Shown here: in pieces, positions 25,499 to 33,851 of the stretch | Numbering within the stretch: the stretch's first letter is position 1 | Layout: every line of letters begins with the position of its first letter | NCBI RefSeq assembly: GCF_050410775.1 | Contig: NZ_CP191229.1 | From: Erwinia sp050410775 | GTDB taxonomy: Bacteria > Pseudomonadota > Gammaproteobacteria > Enterobacterales > Enterobacteriaceae | Direction: 5' to 3' (one strand) | Length of the DNA: 64,000 nucleotides | Program-made: the position numbers and the translations under genes | The notes under the pieces: generated by a model | Seen by the model: only the letters and a program-made list of their open reading frames with translations | Database searches by the model: none | Told to the model about the DNA's origin: nothing

Positions 25499-26482
25499 TT
25501 ACAGCCAGTTGCGCCGCCGTAACCATACGGCGACCCCTAATGCCAGCAGTACCAGCAGCAGACAAAAAGTGGCAAAACCGTAGCGCCATTCGCCGCCGGG
25601 GATGCCGCCCAGATTGACGCCAAACAGGCCGGTCAGAAACGTGGTCGGCAGAAACAACATCGCCAGCAGCGACATTGTGTAGGTACGGCGGTTCATCGCC
25701 TCGGCCATCACCGTACTGATCTCATCGGCCAGCACCGTTGTGCGCGCCACGCTGGCATCAAGATCGTCAAGCCCGCGCCCTAAGCGATCGGCGATGTCCT
25801 GCATCCGGCGACGGTCATCGTCGCTCATCCACGGCAGACGTTCGCTGGCTATGCGGGAAAAAACGTCGCGCTGCGGCGCCATATAGCGGCGCATAACGAT
25901 CAGCTGTTTACGGATCAGCGCCAGCTCACCGCGCGGCGGGATCTGCTGCTCCACCACCGCATCCTCTAAGCCAATAATCTTATCGTGCAGATCCTCAATA
26001 AATTCGCTGGTGTGCTCGTTAAGCGCCTCACAGACCTCAACCAGCCAGCTTCCGCCGCTGATCGGTCCGTTGCCGTTTTGCAGGTCGGTCAGTACCTCGT
26101 CGATGGCAAAGACTTTTCTCTGCCGGGTGGAGACGATCAGCTTCTCATTGATAAACACGCGTATGACCACCAGCTGATCGGGCCGTGACTCGCTGTTCAG
26201 ATTGACGCTGCGTAACGTAATCATGGAGCCATCCCCCAGGCGGCTCAGCCTGGGTCGCATACTGTCGCCGCCCAGCGCGTCGCGCACGGCATCCGGGATA
26301 AGCGGCGTGGACATCAGCCATTCAGCGCTCTCCCGGTGCGTATAATTGAGGTGTAACCAGCACGGGCGATCGCACTCCAGCACATCTTTGTCGCTGATGG
26401 GGATTAACCCGCCCTTCCCGTCCAGCTGGCAGGCGATGATGGCGTCTGAAATCTGTAAAGCTTTACCGGCAATAGCGTCCAC
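25499..26482 (-). CDS. zntB: Zinc transport protein ZntB
   Basis: CorA-superfamily inner-membrane zinc transporter, 327 residues from the GTG at 26482, exactly the E. coli length. The long cytoplasmic domain includes RPRLSRLGDGSMITLR and LIVSTRQRKV; the two C-terminal helices carry the selectivity-loop motif TGLFGVNLGGIPGG. A GGAG motif precedes the GTG. An upstream in-frame start at 26569 would add 29 residues that do not align with the family. fnrS lies downstream on the same strand. Confidence 0.94.
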   Translation of the reverse strand: MDAIAGKALQISDAIIACQLDGKGGLIPISDKDVLECDRPCWLHLNYTHRESAEWLMSTPLIPDAVRDALGGDSMRPRLSRLGDGSMITLRSVNLNSESRPDQLVVIRVFINEKLIVSTRQRKVFAIDEVLTDLQNGNGPISGGSWLVEVCEALNEHTSEFIEDLHDKIIGLEDAVVEQQIPPRGELALIRKQLIVMRRYMAPQRDVFSRIASERLPWMSDDDRRRMQDIADRLGRGLDDLDASVARTTVLADEISTVMAEAMNRRTYTMSLLAMLFLPTTFLTGLFGVNLGGIPGGEWRYGFATFCLLLVLLALGVAVWLRRRNWL

Positions 26483-26605
26483 GGCTGCTCCGCTTTTAAA
26501 TATTCTCAAAGGGCTACAGTCTAGCCTGCCACTCCGCCGATGCAAAACGGCATGGCGGACAAGAGGCAACGGTCAGTCAGAAACTGTGGCGCAAAAAAGC
26601 CGATG

Positions 26606-26956
26606 CTATGACGGAGATGCGCTAATCGCAGCCACGCTGCCCGATGCGCATTTCTGCTGCGCCAGTGAAGAAAGCTGCGCACTTCGCGCCGTGGCATGTT
26701 TGCGTGCGAGGCCTTTGGCCACGCCGTTACCGATGCCAAAGTCTCCCATAAACGCCAGAACGGTCAGCCCATCAAATTCGCCGGTTTTATCAATCTGCGC
26801 GTCAACGTCCCGCTGACGGGCGATCTCCTGCTGCACGCCGCCGCAGTCAAGCTGGCTGGCCTGCAGATCGTCGATCGGCGGAGAGGCAGGATAATGTTTC
26901 AGCACGCAACCGGAGAGCAGCAGGCAGCTCCCCAGCAAACAGATTATTTTGACCAT
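26606..26956 (-). CDS. Hypothetical lipoprotein, 116 aa
   Basis: Predicted lipoprotein: the signal peptide MVKIICLLGSCLLLSGC places the lipidated cysteine at residue 17. The mature part has a Pro-rich start, a helix with QQEIARQRDVDAQIDKTGEF, a hydrophobic FDGLTVLAFMGDFGIGNGVA stretch and a basic helical end. The glycine-rich hydrophobic stretch looks like a short membrane-associated segment, as in other enterobacterial lipoproteins of unknown role. It lies between zntB and mppA on the same strand. No function can be given. Confidence 0.75.
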   Translation of the reverse strand: MVKIICLLGSCLLLSGCVLKHYPASPPIDDLQASQLDCGGVQQEIARQRDVDAQIDKTGEFDGLTVLAFMGDFGIGNGVAKGLARKHATARSAQLSSLAQQKCASGSVAAISASPS

Positions 26957-27061
26957 AGCTTTTCCGGCAATAAAGGACGATGGTGAATTATTGCGCGAAA
27001 GCGTAAGGCGTGATGACGGGAGCAGAGTGGCTTAACGGGGCTTTATCCGGGCATCAATGCG

Positions 27062-27081
27062 GGCGGGCCAGAAGGCCCGCC
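27062..27081 (-). terminator. Hairpin after mppA
   Basis: A perfect 8-bp GC stem, GGCGGGCC / GGCCCGCC with a 4-nt loop, lies 7 bp beyond the mppA stop. There is no clear T tract, so it may be a weak terminator or a 3'-end stabiliser. Confidence 0.5.
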
Positions 27082-27087
27082 GTGCGG

Positions 27088-28704
27088 TCAGTGTTTAAGG
27101 ATATATAACTCGCGGCTGTAGGCCACGTCTTCCGGATTGGTGATCGGATAGCCTTTCACCCAGGGTTTGATCAGGCGACCGTTGGTATACTGATAAATTG
27201 GCGCAATGGGCACCTGGTCGGCGATAATCTGCTCGGCGCGGTTGTAATCTTCATTACGCACTTCGGGACTGGTTTCCCGGCCTGCTTTTTTCAGGACTTC
27301 GTCATAATCCGCATTAGAAAATTTAGCGATATTTCCGCTGTGCGTGGAGGTCAGCAGGCTGAGGAAAGTGGACGGCTCATTATAGTCCCCTACCCAGGAG
27401 GCGCGGATAACATCGAAGTTGCCGCTGTTGCGGCTGTCAATATAGGTTTTCCACTCCTGATTTTGCAGTTTGACCTCAACGCCCAGATTTTTCTTCCACA
27501 TGGAGGCGACCGCAATCGCAATTTTCTGGTGATTCTCAGAGGTGTTGTAGAGCAGCGTCAGCTTGAGCGGATGCGTCGGTCCGTATCCTGCGGCCGCCAG
27601 CAGCCCCTTCGCCTGAGCATTGAGTTCCTCCTGAGAGTGCTGCTGCAAAAAACCTTTGGTCGGGCGGAAACCTGCGGTCACATCCGGCGTAAAGTGCCAG
27701 GCCGGTTTTTCACCCGTTCCTAACACTTTTTCAGCGATAATTTTGCGATCGATGCTCCATGAGAGCGCCTTACGCACCCGCACGTCCGCCGTCGGCCCTT
27801 TTGTGGTATTAAACGCGTAGTAATAGGTGCCCAGCTGGTCCGGCGTATAGACCTGATCGGGGATCTGCTTTTTTAACAGCCGGTACATATTTTTTGGAAA
27901 GGATTCGGTGATGTCGATATCGTCCGAGCGAAAGCGCTTGGTCGCGCTGGATTCTTCATTGATTGGCACAAAGGTGACTTTGGTTAAGACCGAGCGGTCA
28001 TTGTTCCAGTAGTGGTCGTTGCGCACCAGCACCAGCTTTTCATTCACCACGCGATCCTGCAACTGATAGGCGCCATTGCCGACCAGATTGCCGGGTTGCG
28101 TCCAGTCCGCGCCGGCTTTTTCAATCGCCTGCCGTGGAACTGGATAAAGGCTGAAGTTGGCGGTAAGGCTGACAAACCAGGGGACCGGCTTATCGAGCGT
28201 GACCTTCAGCCGGTGTGCGTCCAGCGCCATAACCCCCAGCTTTTCCGGCACCATTTCGCCCTGCGAGATGGCCTTCGCGTTCTGGATACCCGCCAGTTCA
28301 GCAAACCAGGCGAAGGTGGACGCAACGCCAGGATCGACCAGCCTGCGCCAGCTGTAGACAAAATCGTCCGCCGTGACCGGGCTGCCGTCGGACCAGCGCG
28401 CCTCTTTACGCAGGGTGAAAATCCAGGTTTTATTGTCCATCGACTGCCACTGGGTAGCCACGCCCGGCACGATATTGCCCTTCGCATCCTGATTGGTCAG
28501 CCCTTCGAACAGATCGCGTATGACCTGAATCTCCGGCAGGCCAACGGCTTTAGCCGGATCGAGTGAGGCGGGTTCATCTTTGATATGGCGCACAATTTCC
28601 TGACGTGCGGCCAGTTCGGTCCCGGATGGAACCTCAGCGGCGAAGAGGGACGGGCTGAGCACCAGCGCGATAGCCGCCAGCGTGAAGTGAACTTTGTTGT
28701 TCAT
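27088..28704 (-). CDS. mppA: Periplasmic murein peptide-binding protein MppA
   Basis: OppA-family solute-binding protein, 538 residues, that binds the murein tripeptide L-Ala-D-Glu-mDAP and hands it to the oligopeptide permease for recycling. It has a signal peptide ending in SLFA, the family start VRHIKDEPASLDPAKAVGLP and a well-conserved C-terminal part with IRASWVGDYNEPSTFLSLL and APIYQYTNGRLIKPWVKGY. The gene is divergent from mpaA, and ycjG lies nearby, giving a murein peptide recycling group as in E. coli. Confidence 0.95.
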   Translation of the reverse strand: MNNKVHFTLAAIALVLSPSLFAAEVPSGTELAARQEIVRHIKDEPASLDPAKAVGLPEIQVIRDLFEGLTNQDAKGNIVPGVATQWQSMDNKTWIFTLRKEARWSDGSPVTADDFVYSWRRLVDPGVASTFAWFAELAGIQNAKAISQGEMVPEKLGVMALDAHRLKVTLDKPVPWFVSLTANFSLYPVPRQAIEKAGADWTQPGNLVGNGAYQLQDRVVNEKLVLVRNDHYWNNDRSVLTKVTFVPINEESSATKRFRSDDIDITESFPKNMYRLLKKQIPDQVYTPDQLGTYYYAFNTTKGPTADVRVRKALSWSIDRKIIAEKVLGTGEKPAWHFTPDVTAGFRPTKGFLQQHSQEELNAQAKGLLAAAGYGPTHPLKLTLLYNTSENHQKIAIAVASMWKKNLGVEVKLQNQEWKTYIDSRNSGNFDVIRASWVGDYNEPSTFLSLLTSTHSGNIAKFSNADYDEVLKKAGRETSPEVRNEDYNRAEQIIADQVPIAPIYQYTNGRLIKPWVKGYPITNPEDVAYSRELYILKH

Positions 28705-28895
28705 CGGGGCACCTTTTAACAGTCCTGGTCAGATTAACGGAACCGACTTTGTCAGGCACTTTAGCGCAAATTGTTATGCGGACAACAGCCTATTTCACTT
28801 CGCGGCGCCTGGCGAGGCAGAAGAGTGATGTGTGCGGCACTTTTGTTCCCCACGCTTTTACGCTAGCTTTAGGAAAACACTCCGGAGTTAACGTC

Positions 28896-29603
28896 ATGTC
28901 ACTGATACATCCGCGTCCGTTGCGCGGCAGGCTGGATGCTGCAAGTCAGGTTTACGGCACTTCGGTGCTGGGGGCACCACTGCTGTGGTTTCCGGCTCCG
29001 GCGGCGGATGCGCAGAGCGGTTTAATTCTGGCAGGCACTCATGGCGATGAAAATGCCGCCGTGGTTACGCTTTCCTGCGCCATGCGTACCTTACAGGAGA
29101 GCCATCGTCGCCATCATGTGGTGCTGGCGGTCAATCCGGACGGCTGCCAGCTCGGGCTGCGGGCCAACTCACGCGGCGTGGATCTGAACAGGAATTTCCC
29201 GGCGGCGAACTGGCAAAACGGGGAAACGGTGTACCGCTGGAACAGCATGGCGGATGCGCGAGACGTGCGGCTTTCCACGGGTGAACATCCCGCCTCCGAG
29301 CCGGAAACCCGGGCGCTGTGCGAGTTGATCCACCGGCTCGCTCCGGCATGGATAGTGACTTTCCATGAGCCGCTCGCCTGCATTGAAGATCCGCACAAAA
29401 GCCCGCTGGGTGAGTGGCTGGCCGGTAAAATGGCGCTGCCGCTGGTCACCACCGTCGGCTACGCCACGCCGGGCTCATTTGGCAGCTGGTGCGCCGATCT
29501 CGGTTTGCCGGTGATCACCGCCGAGCTGCCCCCCGTTTCCGCCGACGAATCCACAGAGAAGTATCTCGCCGCGATGGTTGATTTACTTACCTGGCAGCGG
29601 TGA
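28896..29603 (+). CDS. mpaA: Murein peptide amidase A
   Basis: Cytoplasmic zinc carboxypeptidase of family M14, 235 residues, that cleaves the gamma-D-Glu-mDAP bond of murein tripeptide. The first two zinc ligands are in LAGTHGDENAAVV and the third histidine in VTFHEPLACIEDP; substrate-binding RANSRGVDLNRNFPAANW is conserved. I start at the ATG at 28896 with a CGGAG ribosome binding site, which matches the E. coli N terminus; longer in-frame extension to 28749 is not supported. It works with MppA upstream and the epimerase YcjG downstream on the opposite strand. Confidence 0.94.
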   Translation: MSLIHPRPLRGRLDAASQVYGTSVLGAPLLWFPAPAADAQSGLILAGTHGDENAAVVTLSCAMRTLQESHRRHHVVLAVNPDGCQLGLRANSRGVDLNRNFPAANWQNGETVYRWNSMADARDVRLSTGEHPASEPETRALCELIHRLAPAWIVTFHEPLACIEDPHKSPLGEWLAGKMALPLVTTVGYATPGSFGSWCADLGLPVITAELPPVSADESTEKYLAAMVDLLTWQR

Positions 29604-29617
29604 GACGGCTGCGCGCC

Positions 29618-30601
29618 TTAACGCGCAGTCGTGCTGGCAAACATAATGCGCCCACAGCTGAACGGCAGGCCCGGATCCACGTCTGCCGCAAGCCAGGTTG
29701 GACCGTCGAGATCGACAAAACGGGCCATATTGACCAGCGGTAACGCTGCGCTAATCGCCCTTGACGTGCAGAGCATACAGCCTAGCATCACCTCAAGCCC
29801 CGCGGCTTGTGCCGCTCGGGCCAGCGCCAGGGCTTCGGTCAGGCCGCCGGTTTTATCCAGTTTGATGTTGACCATTTCATAGCGCCCAGCCAGCTCTGGC
29901 AGGCTTTCCCGCGTATGGCAGCTCTCATCGGCACAAATCGGCAGCGGATGAATAAAATTTTCCAGCATGGCGTCGTCACCGGCAGGCAGCGGCTGCTCCA
30001 GCATCACCACCCCCAGATCGGCCAGCAGCTGACAGCGTGCCGCCAGCCCCTCCGCATGCCATGACTCATTAGCATCCACAATCAGCGTTGCCTCCGGCAC
30101 CGCCGCGCGTACCGCGACCAGCCGCTCGGCGATCAGCGAGTTGTCCATTTTGATTTTCAGCAGCCTGGCGCCGTTCTGCCACAGCGCCAGCGCACCGCTC
30201 GCCATCATTTCGGGCGTATCGATGCTGATCGTCTGCGCCATCTCGATCGCTTGCGGCATCGGCGTACCGGTCAGCGCCCAGAGATTTTCACCCCGTTTAC
30301 GCGTCTGCAAATCCCACAGCGCAGAATCGATAGCGTTGCGCGCGGCGCCGGCAGGCAGGCGCTGTTGCAGCTGCTCGCGGGTTAATCCCTGTTCGATTTC
30401 GCCCAGCAGCGCGGTGATCTGCGCCAGAACGGAGGCTTCGCTTTCACCGTAGCGGGGATAAGGCGTGCACTCGCCCACGCCTTTAATCCCCTCTTCCTCG
30501 AGCTCCACCACCACCACCCCCGCCTCACGGCGTGCCCCGCGTGCAATCACGAAGGGGGTATGCAGCGGCCATGCTTCCGGGTATACCTTCACTGATCTCA
30601 T
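29618..30601 (-). CDS. ycjG: L-Ala-D/L-Glu epimerase
   Basis: Enolase-superfamily enzyme (muconate lactonising subgroup) that epimerises L-Ala-D-Glu released from murein to L-Ala-L-Glu. Visible active-site elements are the KxK pair in ARLLKIKMDNSL, metal ligands in LIVDANESW, EQPLPAGDD and ICADESCHTR, and the second lysine in NIKLDKTGGLTEAL. The protein is 327 residues from 30601, where AGGAAGAG precedes the ATG; an extension to 30652 has no ribosome binding site. The C terminus has a few residues more than E. coli. It is convergent with mpaA. Confidence 0.94.
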   Translation of the reverse strand: MRSVKVYPEAWPLHTPFVIARGARREAGVVVVELEEEGIKGVGECTPYPRYGESEASVLAQITALLGEIEQGLTREQLQQRLPAGAARNAIDSALWDLQTRKRGENLWALTGTPMPQAIEMAQTISIDTPEMMASGALALWQNGARLLKIKMDNSLIAERLVAVRAAVPEATLIVDANESWHAEGLAARCQLLADLGVVMLEQPLPAGDDAMLENFIHPLPICADESCHTRESLPELAGRYEMVNIKLDKTGGLTEALALARAAQAAGLEVMLGCMLCTSRAISAALPLVNMARFVDLDGPTWLAADVDPGLPFSCGRIMFASTTAR

Positions 30602-30762
30602 TAACTCTTCCTTTCGGGTGAATGGAGAAAACCTTTCAGACACCATAGCCATTCCCGGCCAGTTTTGGCAATGCGTTAACCCTGGTTACTGATTTTTCTG
30701 TCTGTCCTGCCGCGCATGTCATACACTCAGTGCACTGTTAAACGCGCTAATAAGGAAAGATC

Positions 30763-31266
30763 ATGTCTCAGACCGTTCATTTTCAGGGCAATCCGGTGGC
30801 TGTTGCTGGCGAACTGCCACAGGCTGGCCAGCAGGCCAAACCCTTCACGCTGGTTGCCAAAGACCTTTCTGAAGTCTCGCTTTCTAACTACGCCGGCAAG
30901 CGTAAAATTCTGAACATTTTCCCCAGCGTTGATACCGGGGTCTGCGCCACTTCCGTGCGTAAGTTTAATCAGTTAGCGGGCGATGCGGAAAACAGCGTGG
31001 TGCTCTGCATCTCTGCCGACCTGCCGTTTGCTCAGTCGCGCTTTTGCGGCTCCGATGGCCTGAGTAACGTGGTGACGCTCTCCACCTTACGCGGCAGCGA
31101 TTTCAAACAGGATTACGGCGTGGCGATTGCGGAAGGCCCGCTGAAAGGACTGGCAGCCCGTGCCGTTGTGGTGCTGGATGAAAAAGATAACGTGCTCTAC
31201 AGCCAGCTGGTCAGCGAAATCACCACAGAACCGGACTACGACGCGGCCCTTGCCGCGCTGAAGTAA
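30763..31266 (+). CDS. tpx: Thiol peroxidase Tpx
   Basis: Periplasm/cytoplasm-associated atypical two-cysteine peroxiredoxin of 167 residues that reduces hydroperoxides using thioredoxin. The peroxidatic cysteine is Cys61 in SVDTGVCATSVRKFN and the resolving cysteine is Cys95 in AQSRFCGSDGL. The sequence is nearly identical to E. coli Tpx. It is divergent from ycjG, as in E. coli, and has a strong terminator about 75 bp downstream. Confidence 0.97.
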   Translation: MSQTVHFQGNPVAVAGELPQAGQQAKPFTLVAKDLSEVSLSNYAGKRKILNIFPSVDTGVCATSVRKFNQLAGDAENSVVLCISADLPFAQSRFCGSDGLSNVVTLSTLRGSDFKQDYGVAIAEGPLKGLAARAVVVLDEKDNVLYSQLVSEITTEPDYDAALAALK

Positions 31267-31338
31267 TTCCGGCCACGGTGAAAAAATCAGGTCCTGTGGC
31301 CTGATGCCTGTCCGCCAATGTTGGTACAGATGATTTCA

Positions 31339-31371
31339 GACTGCTATTTCATCCGGAATAGCAGTCTTTTT
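31339..31371 (+). terminator. Rho-independent terminator of tpx
   Basis: A perfect 10-bp stem GACTGCTATT / AATAGCAGTC with an 8-nt loop is followed by five T residues. Confidence 0.9.
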
Positions 31372-31617
31372 ATTGGGTAACAATTAGCCGATTCCCTGGA
31401 TGTTTTGGAGCAACTTCAGGTGAGGTCTGCAATGAGCGAGGAGCGGACGTTATACCATTGAGCCATCTTTGTCCGCACTGGCTATAAGCTTCTTAACGCT
31501 AATGTAATATAGCGACATTAAGCGTAGCGTTTGATAGGTGCGCTTCTGTTCATTAAATAAACGGTTGTCTTTGTTGAAGGAAGCGTCATTATATCCTTTT
31601 ATCTTAAAAGGATTTTT
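31372..31617. repeat. Intergenic region with dispersed repeat fragment
   Basis: After the tpx terminator the sequence turns AT-rich. It contains a GAGGTCTGCAATGAGCGAGG segment at 31422-31441 followed by AGCGGAC, which resembles GAGGTCCGCAATGAACGAAA at 38328-38347, and a TTTGTCCGC at 31469-31477. These look like broken copies of one dispersed intergenic repeat. No gene is seen. A promoter for the next gene should lie here. Confidence 0.45.
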
Positions 31618-32313
31618 ATGAGTGATTCTGTATATACCTCAATCGGACTGCTCTTGTTTCCTGCTCTTACTCAGCTTGATCTAACCGGCCCGTATGAAGT
31701 GTTTGTAAGGGCACCAAACACAAAGGTCCATCTCATCTGGAAAAATCTGGACCTCGTAGTTTCTGATCGTGGTATGGCTATACAGCCGACTACCACATTT
31801 AACATGTGCCCAGAATTGGATGTAATTTGTGTGCCTGGCGGCCCTGGGCAAATGAACCTGATGGAGGATGAAGAAGTTCTTTCGTTTATTCGTACTCAGA
31901 GTAAACGGGCAAAGCTTGTGACGTCAGTATGCACCGGATCGCTTGTTCTGGGCGCAGCAGGGCTTCTACAGGGATACAAAGCCACGACGCACTGGGCTTC
32001 TCTGGATCAGCTCGCTTTGTTAGGTGCAGAGCCGGTAAGTGAGCGCGTAGTACGCGATCGTAACCGTATAACCGGCGCGGGTGTTACGTCAGGTATAGAT
32101 TTTGCTCTCAACGTCGTTTCAGAAATGTATGGAAGTGATACCGCGCAGAATATACAGCTGCATATGGAATATGACCCTGCACCTCCCTTCACTTGTGGCT
32201 CACCCCGCACTGCATCTGAAGAACAGCTAAAAAAAGCACAGCAACAGGCTGCACCATTTATTGAAAAGAGGCGACAGGCTACTTTGAGAGCAGCAGCTAG
32301 ACTTCAGAAATAA
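31618..32313 (+). CDS. DJ-1/PfpI family protein, isonitrile hydratase-like
   Basis: Cytoplasmic DJ-1/PfpI superfamily protein of 231 residues. The nucleophile elbow SVCTGSLVLGAAGLLQG gives Cys105 as the reactive cysteine, and the N-terminal LTQLDLTGPYEVF carries the acidic residue that pairs with it. This layout, without a C-terminal HTH, is that of isonitrile hydratases such as Pseudomonas InhA, which convert isonitriles to N-formamides. The substrate here is unproven. The codon use is more AT-rich than in the flanking core genes. A good AAAGGA ribosome binding site precedes the ATG. Confidence 0.85.
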   Translation: MSDSVYTSIGLLLFPALTQLDLTGPYEVFVRAPNTKVHLIWKNLDLVVSDRGMAIQPTTTFNMCPELDVICVPGGPGQMNLMEDEEVLSFIRTQSKRAKLVTSVCTGSLVLGAAGLLQGYKATTHWASLDQLALLGAEPVSERVVRDRNRITGAGVTSGIDFALNVVSEMYGSDTAQNIQLHMEYDPAPPFTCGSPRTASEEQLKKAQQQAAPFIEKRRQATLRAAARLQK

Positions 32314-32346
32314 GGGCAGGCGGGATTTCCCACTTCATATTTAAAT

Positions 32347-32376
32347 GTCCGCTTCTGGCTGTGAGTTCAACCGATG
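32347..32376 (+). repeat. Left arm of 30-bp inverted repeat
   Basis: The 30-bp sequence starting GTCCGCTTCTGGCTGTGAGT and ending CAACCGATG recurs in opposite orientation at 39429-39458 with two mismatches. It lies between the DJ-1 family gene and the sugar cluster. The arms flank about 7.1 kb. Confidence 0.75.
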
Positions 32377-32443
32377 GATGCAACACTATCCTGCCTGATG
32401 AAAATGAGTACGTGCCTACTTTTTTATGGCAGGCACATGATTT

Positions 32444-33385
32444 TTAGCGACTCAGGGTGGCGTTTAAAGCATCAATTGAAGTTTGTAATCCAGCTTCTAC
32501 GCTCATTGTCAGGTCTTCCATTTCCAGTGAGACATCACCGTCATAACCTGTCATACGTAATACAGAAAAGAACTCTTTCCACCATTTCAGATCCTGACCG
32601 CACCCAACCGCCACATAATTCCAGGTCCTTGTTTTGACATTGGTTACCGGCTGATATTCCATTAGACCATCAACGTCGGCCAGACCGCGTTCGATACGCG
32701 CATCTTTACCATGCACGTGGAATACCGCGCCTTCGAGTTTACGGGCAGCTGCGATAGGATCGGCGCCCATCGCTATAAGGTGAGACGGATCGAGGTTAAT
32801 ACCAATCATGTCGTCCACTGCGTTACGCAACCGCAGCAATGTAGAAGGATTGTAAACCAGCTGGCACGGGAACTCCTCTATAGCAATCTGCTCTACACCA
32901 TGGTTTTTGGCGTGTTGTACGAATTTTTCCCACCATGGGATGGCAACATCGTTCCACTGATAATCAATCACACCAGGCATGTAATCTGGCCAGGAAATGG
33001 TGGAAGTGATCCAGTTCGGCACGCGATCATCAGGACCGCCGCCTGGCAGGCCGCTCATCATAACTATTTTCTTAACACCCAGCTTGCCCGCCAGTTCGAC
33101 CGCACGATAGCTACTTTTAGTGTGAGTCTCCCCCAGTTCACCTGGTGCCAGCGGGTTGCCTGAACAGTTAAGCGCAACGATGCGCATCTCACGCTCAGCC
33201 AACTCTTGCTTAAACTTCTCCAGCTTTTCAGGTAATGACAACAATTCTTCAGTTTTGACGTGTGGGCACGAGGACCATCCGCCTGCGGTAATTTCCACGC
33301 CACTGATTCCGTAACTTTTAACCCTATCCAGCATCATGGGGAAGGATAAATCCGCCAGAACATCAGTACATAATGCGAGTTTCAT
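32444..33385 (-). CDS. Sugar phosphate isomerase/epimerase family protein (TIM barrel)
   Basis: Xylose-isomerase-like TIM barrel protein of 313 residues, a family that includes IolE/IolI/IolH and tagatose epimerases. Typical strands are SGVEITAGGWS, RIVALNCSGNPL, VKKIVMMSGLP and the metal-site segments IAIEEFP, IGINLDPSHLIAMG, FHVHGKD and DVSLEMED, whose Glu, Asp, His and Glu are the usual ligands. It is the last gene of a minus-strand operon with EIIA, a Gfo/Idh dehydrogenase and a sugar porter. Its AAGGA ribosome binding site is good. Substrate is likely a keto-inositol or keto-sugar, by context only. Confidence 0.85.
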   Translation of the reverse strand: MKLALCTDVLADLSFPMMLDRVKSYGISGVEITAGGWSSCPHVKTEELLSLPEKLEKFKQELAEREMRIVALNCSGNPLAPGELGETHTKSSYRAVELAGKLGVKKIVMMSGLPGGGPDDRVPNWITSTISWPDYMPGVIDYQWNDVAIPWWEKFVQHAKNHGVEQIAIEEFPCQLVYNPSTLLRLRNAVDDMIGINLDPSHLIAMGADPIAAARKLEGAVFHVHGKDARIERGLADVDGLMEYQPVTNVKTRTWNYVAVGCGQDLKWWKEFFSVLRMTGYDGDVSLEMEDLTMSVEAGLQTSIDALNATLSR

Positions 33386-33412
33386 TGTTTAATCCTTCAT
33401 CCGGTGCGTTAA

Positions 33413-33841
33413 TTATGCTCTTTCGAACTGTTCGATAAATTCTTGTTTAGTTTTCGCATTGGCTAATAAGGTCGTTTTGACTTCGTCGCCTAACAGGTCT
33501 GCAATATTTGCCAGCACCTGAATATGTTCGTTTTCAATTGCCGCCACTGCGACCATGATAAAGACCACCTTGCCCGCTCCCCAACTCACACCATTAGGAA
33601 ACTGAAACACCTGAAAACCCGTTTTAATCACCAAATGGAGGTTTTCTTTTGCACAGTGTGGAAAGGCGATGCCCGCGCCGATATAAGTGGAGACGCTTTT
33701 CTCACGAGCTAACATGCCCTGCAGAAAACCGGGCTTTACATACCCCGCCTGTTCCAATGCGGTAGCGGCAATCTCAATCGCTTGGTTTTTGTTGGCTGCC
33801 CGGCATTGCAAATGCAGTACCTCTTTCGTCAGGTTCAACAT
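33413..33841 (-). CDS. PTS EIIA component, fructose/mannitol type, without EIIB or EIIC
   Basis: Stand-alone phosphotransferase EIIA domain of 142 residues. The phosphorylatable histidine is His62 in the motif GAGIAFPHCAKEN. The length fits a single EIIA of the fructose/mannitol class. The ATG at 33841 has an AAGGAA motif upstream; extension to 33928 overlaps the end of the Gfo/Idh gene and is not supported. No EIIB or EIIC is nearby: the transporter in this operon is an MFS proton symporter. The protein may therefore act as a phosphorylation-dependent regulator, or work with an EIIBC elsewhere. Confidence 0.85.
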   Translation of the reverse strand: MLNLTKEVLHLQCRAANKNQAIEIAATALEQAGYVKPGFLQGMLAREKSVSTYIGAGIAFPHCAKENLHLVIKTGFQVFQFPNGVSWGAGKVVFIMVAVAAIENEHIQVLANIADLLGDEVKTTLLANAKTKQEFIEQFERA

Positions 33842-33851
33842 ATTTAATTCC

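Noticed and set aside
25344..25589. 81-codon minus-strand ORF overlapping the 3' end of zntB
   Set aside because: It lies over the conserved fnrS promoter and RNA; its protein has no domain and no proper ribosome binding site.
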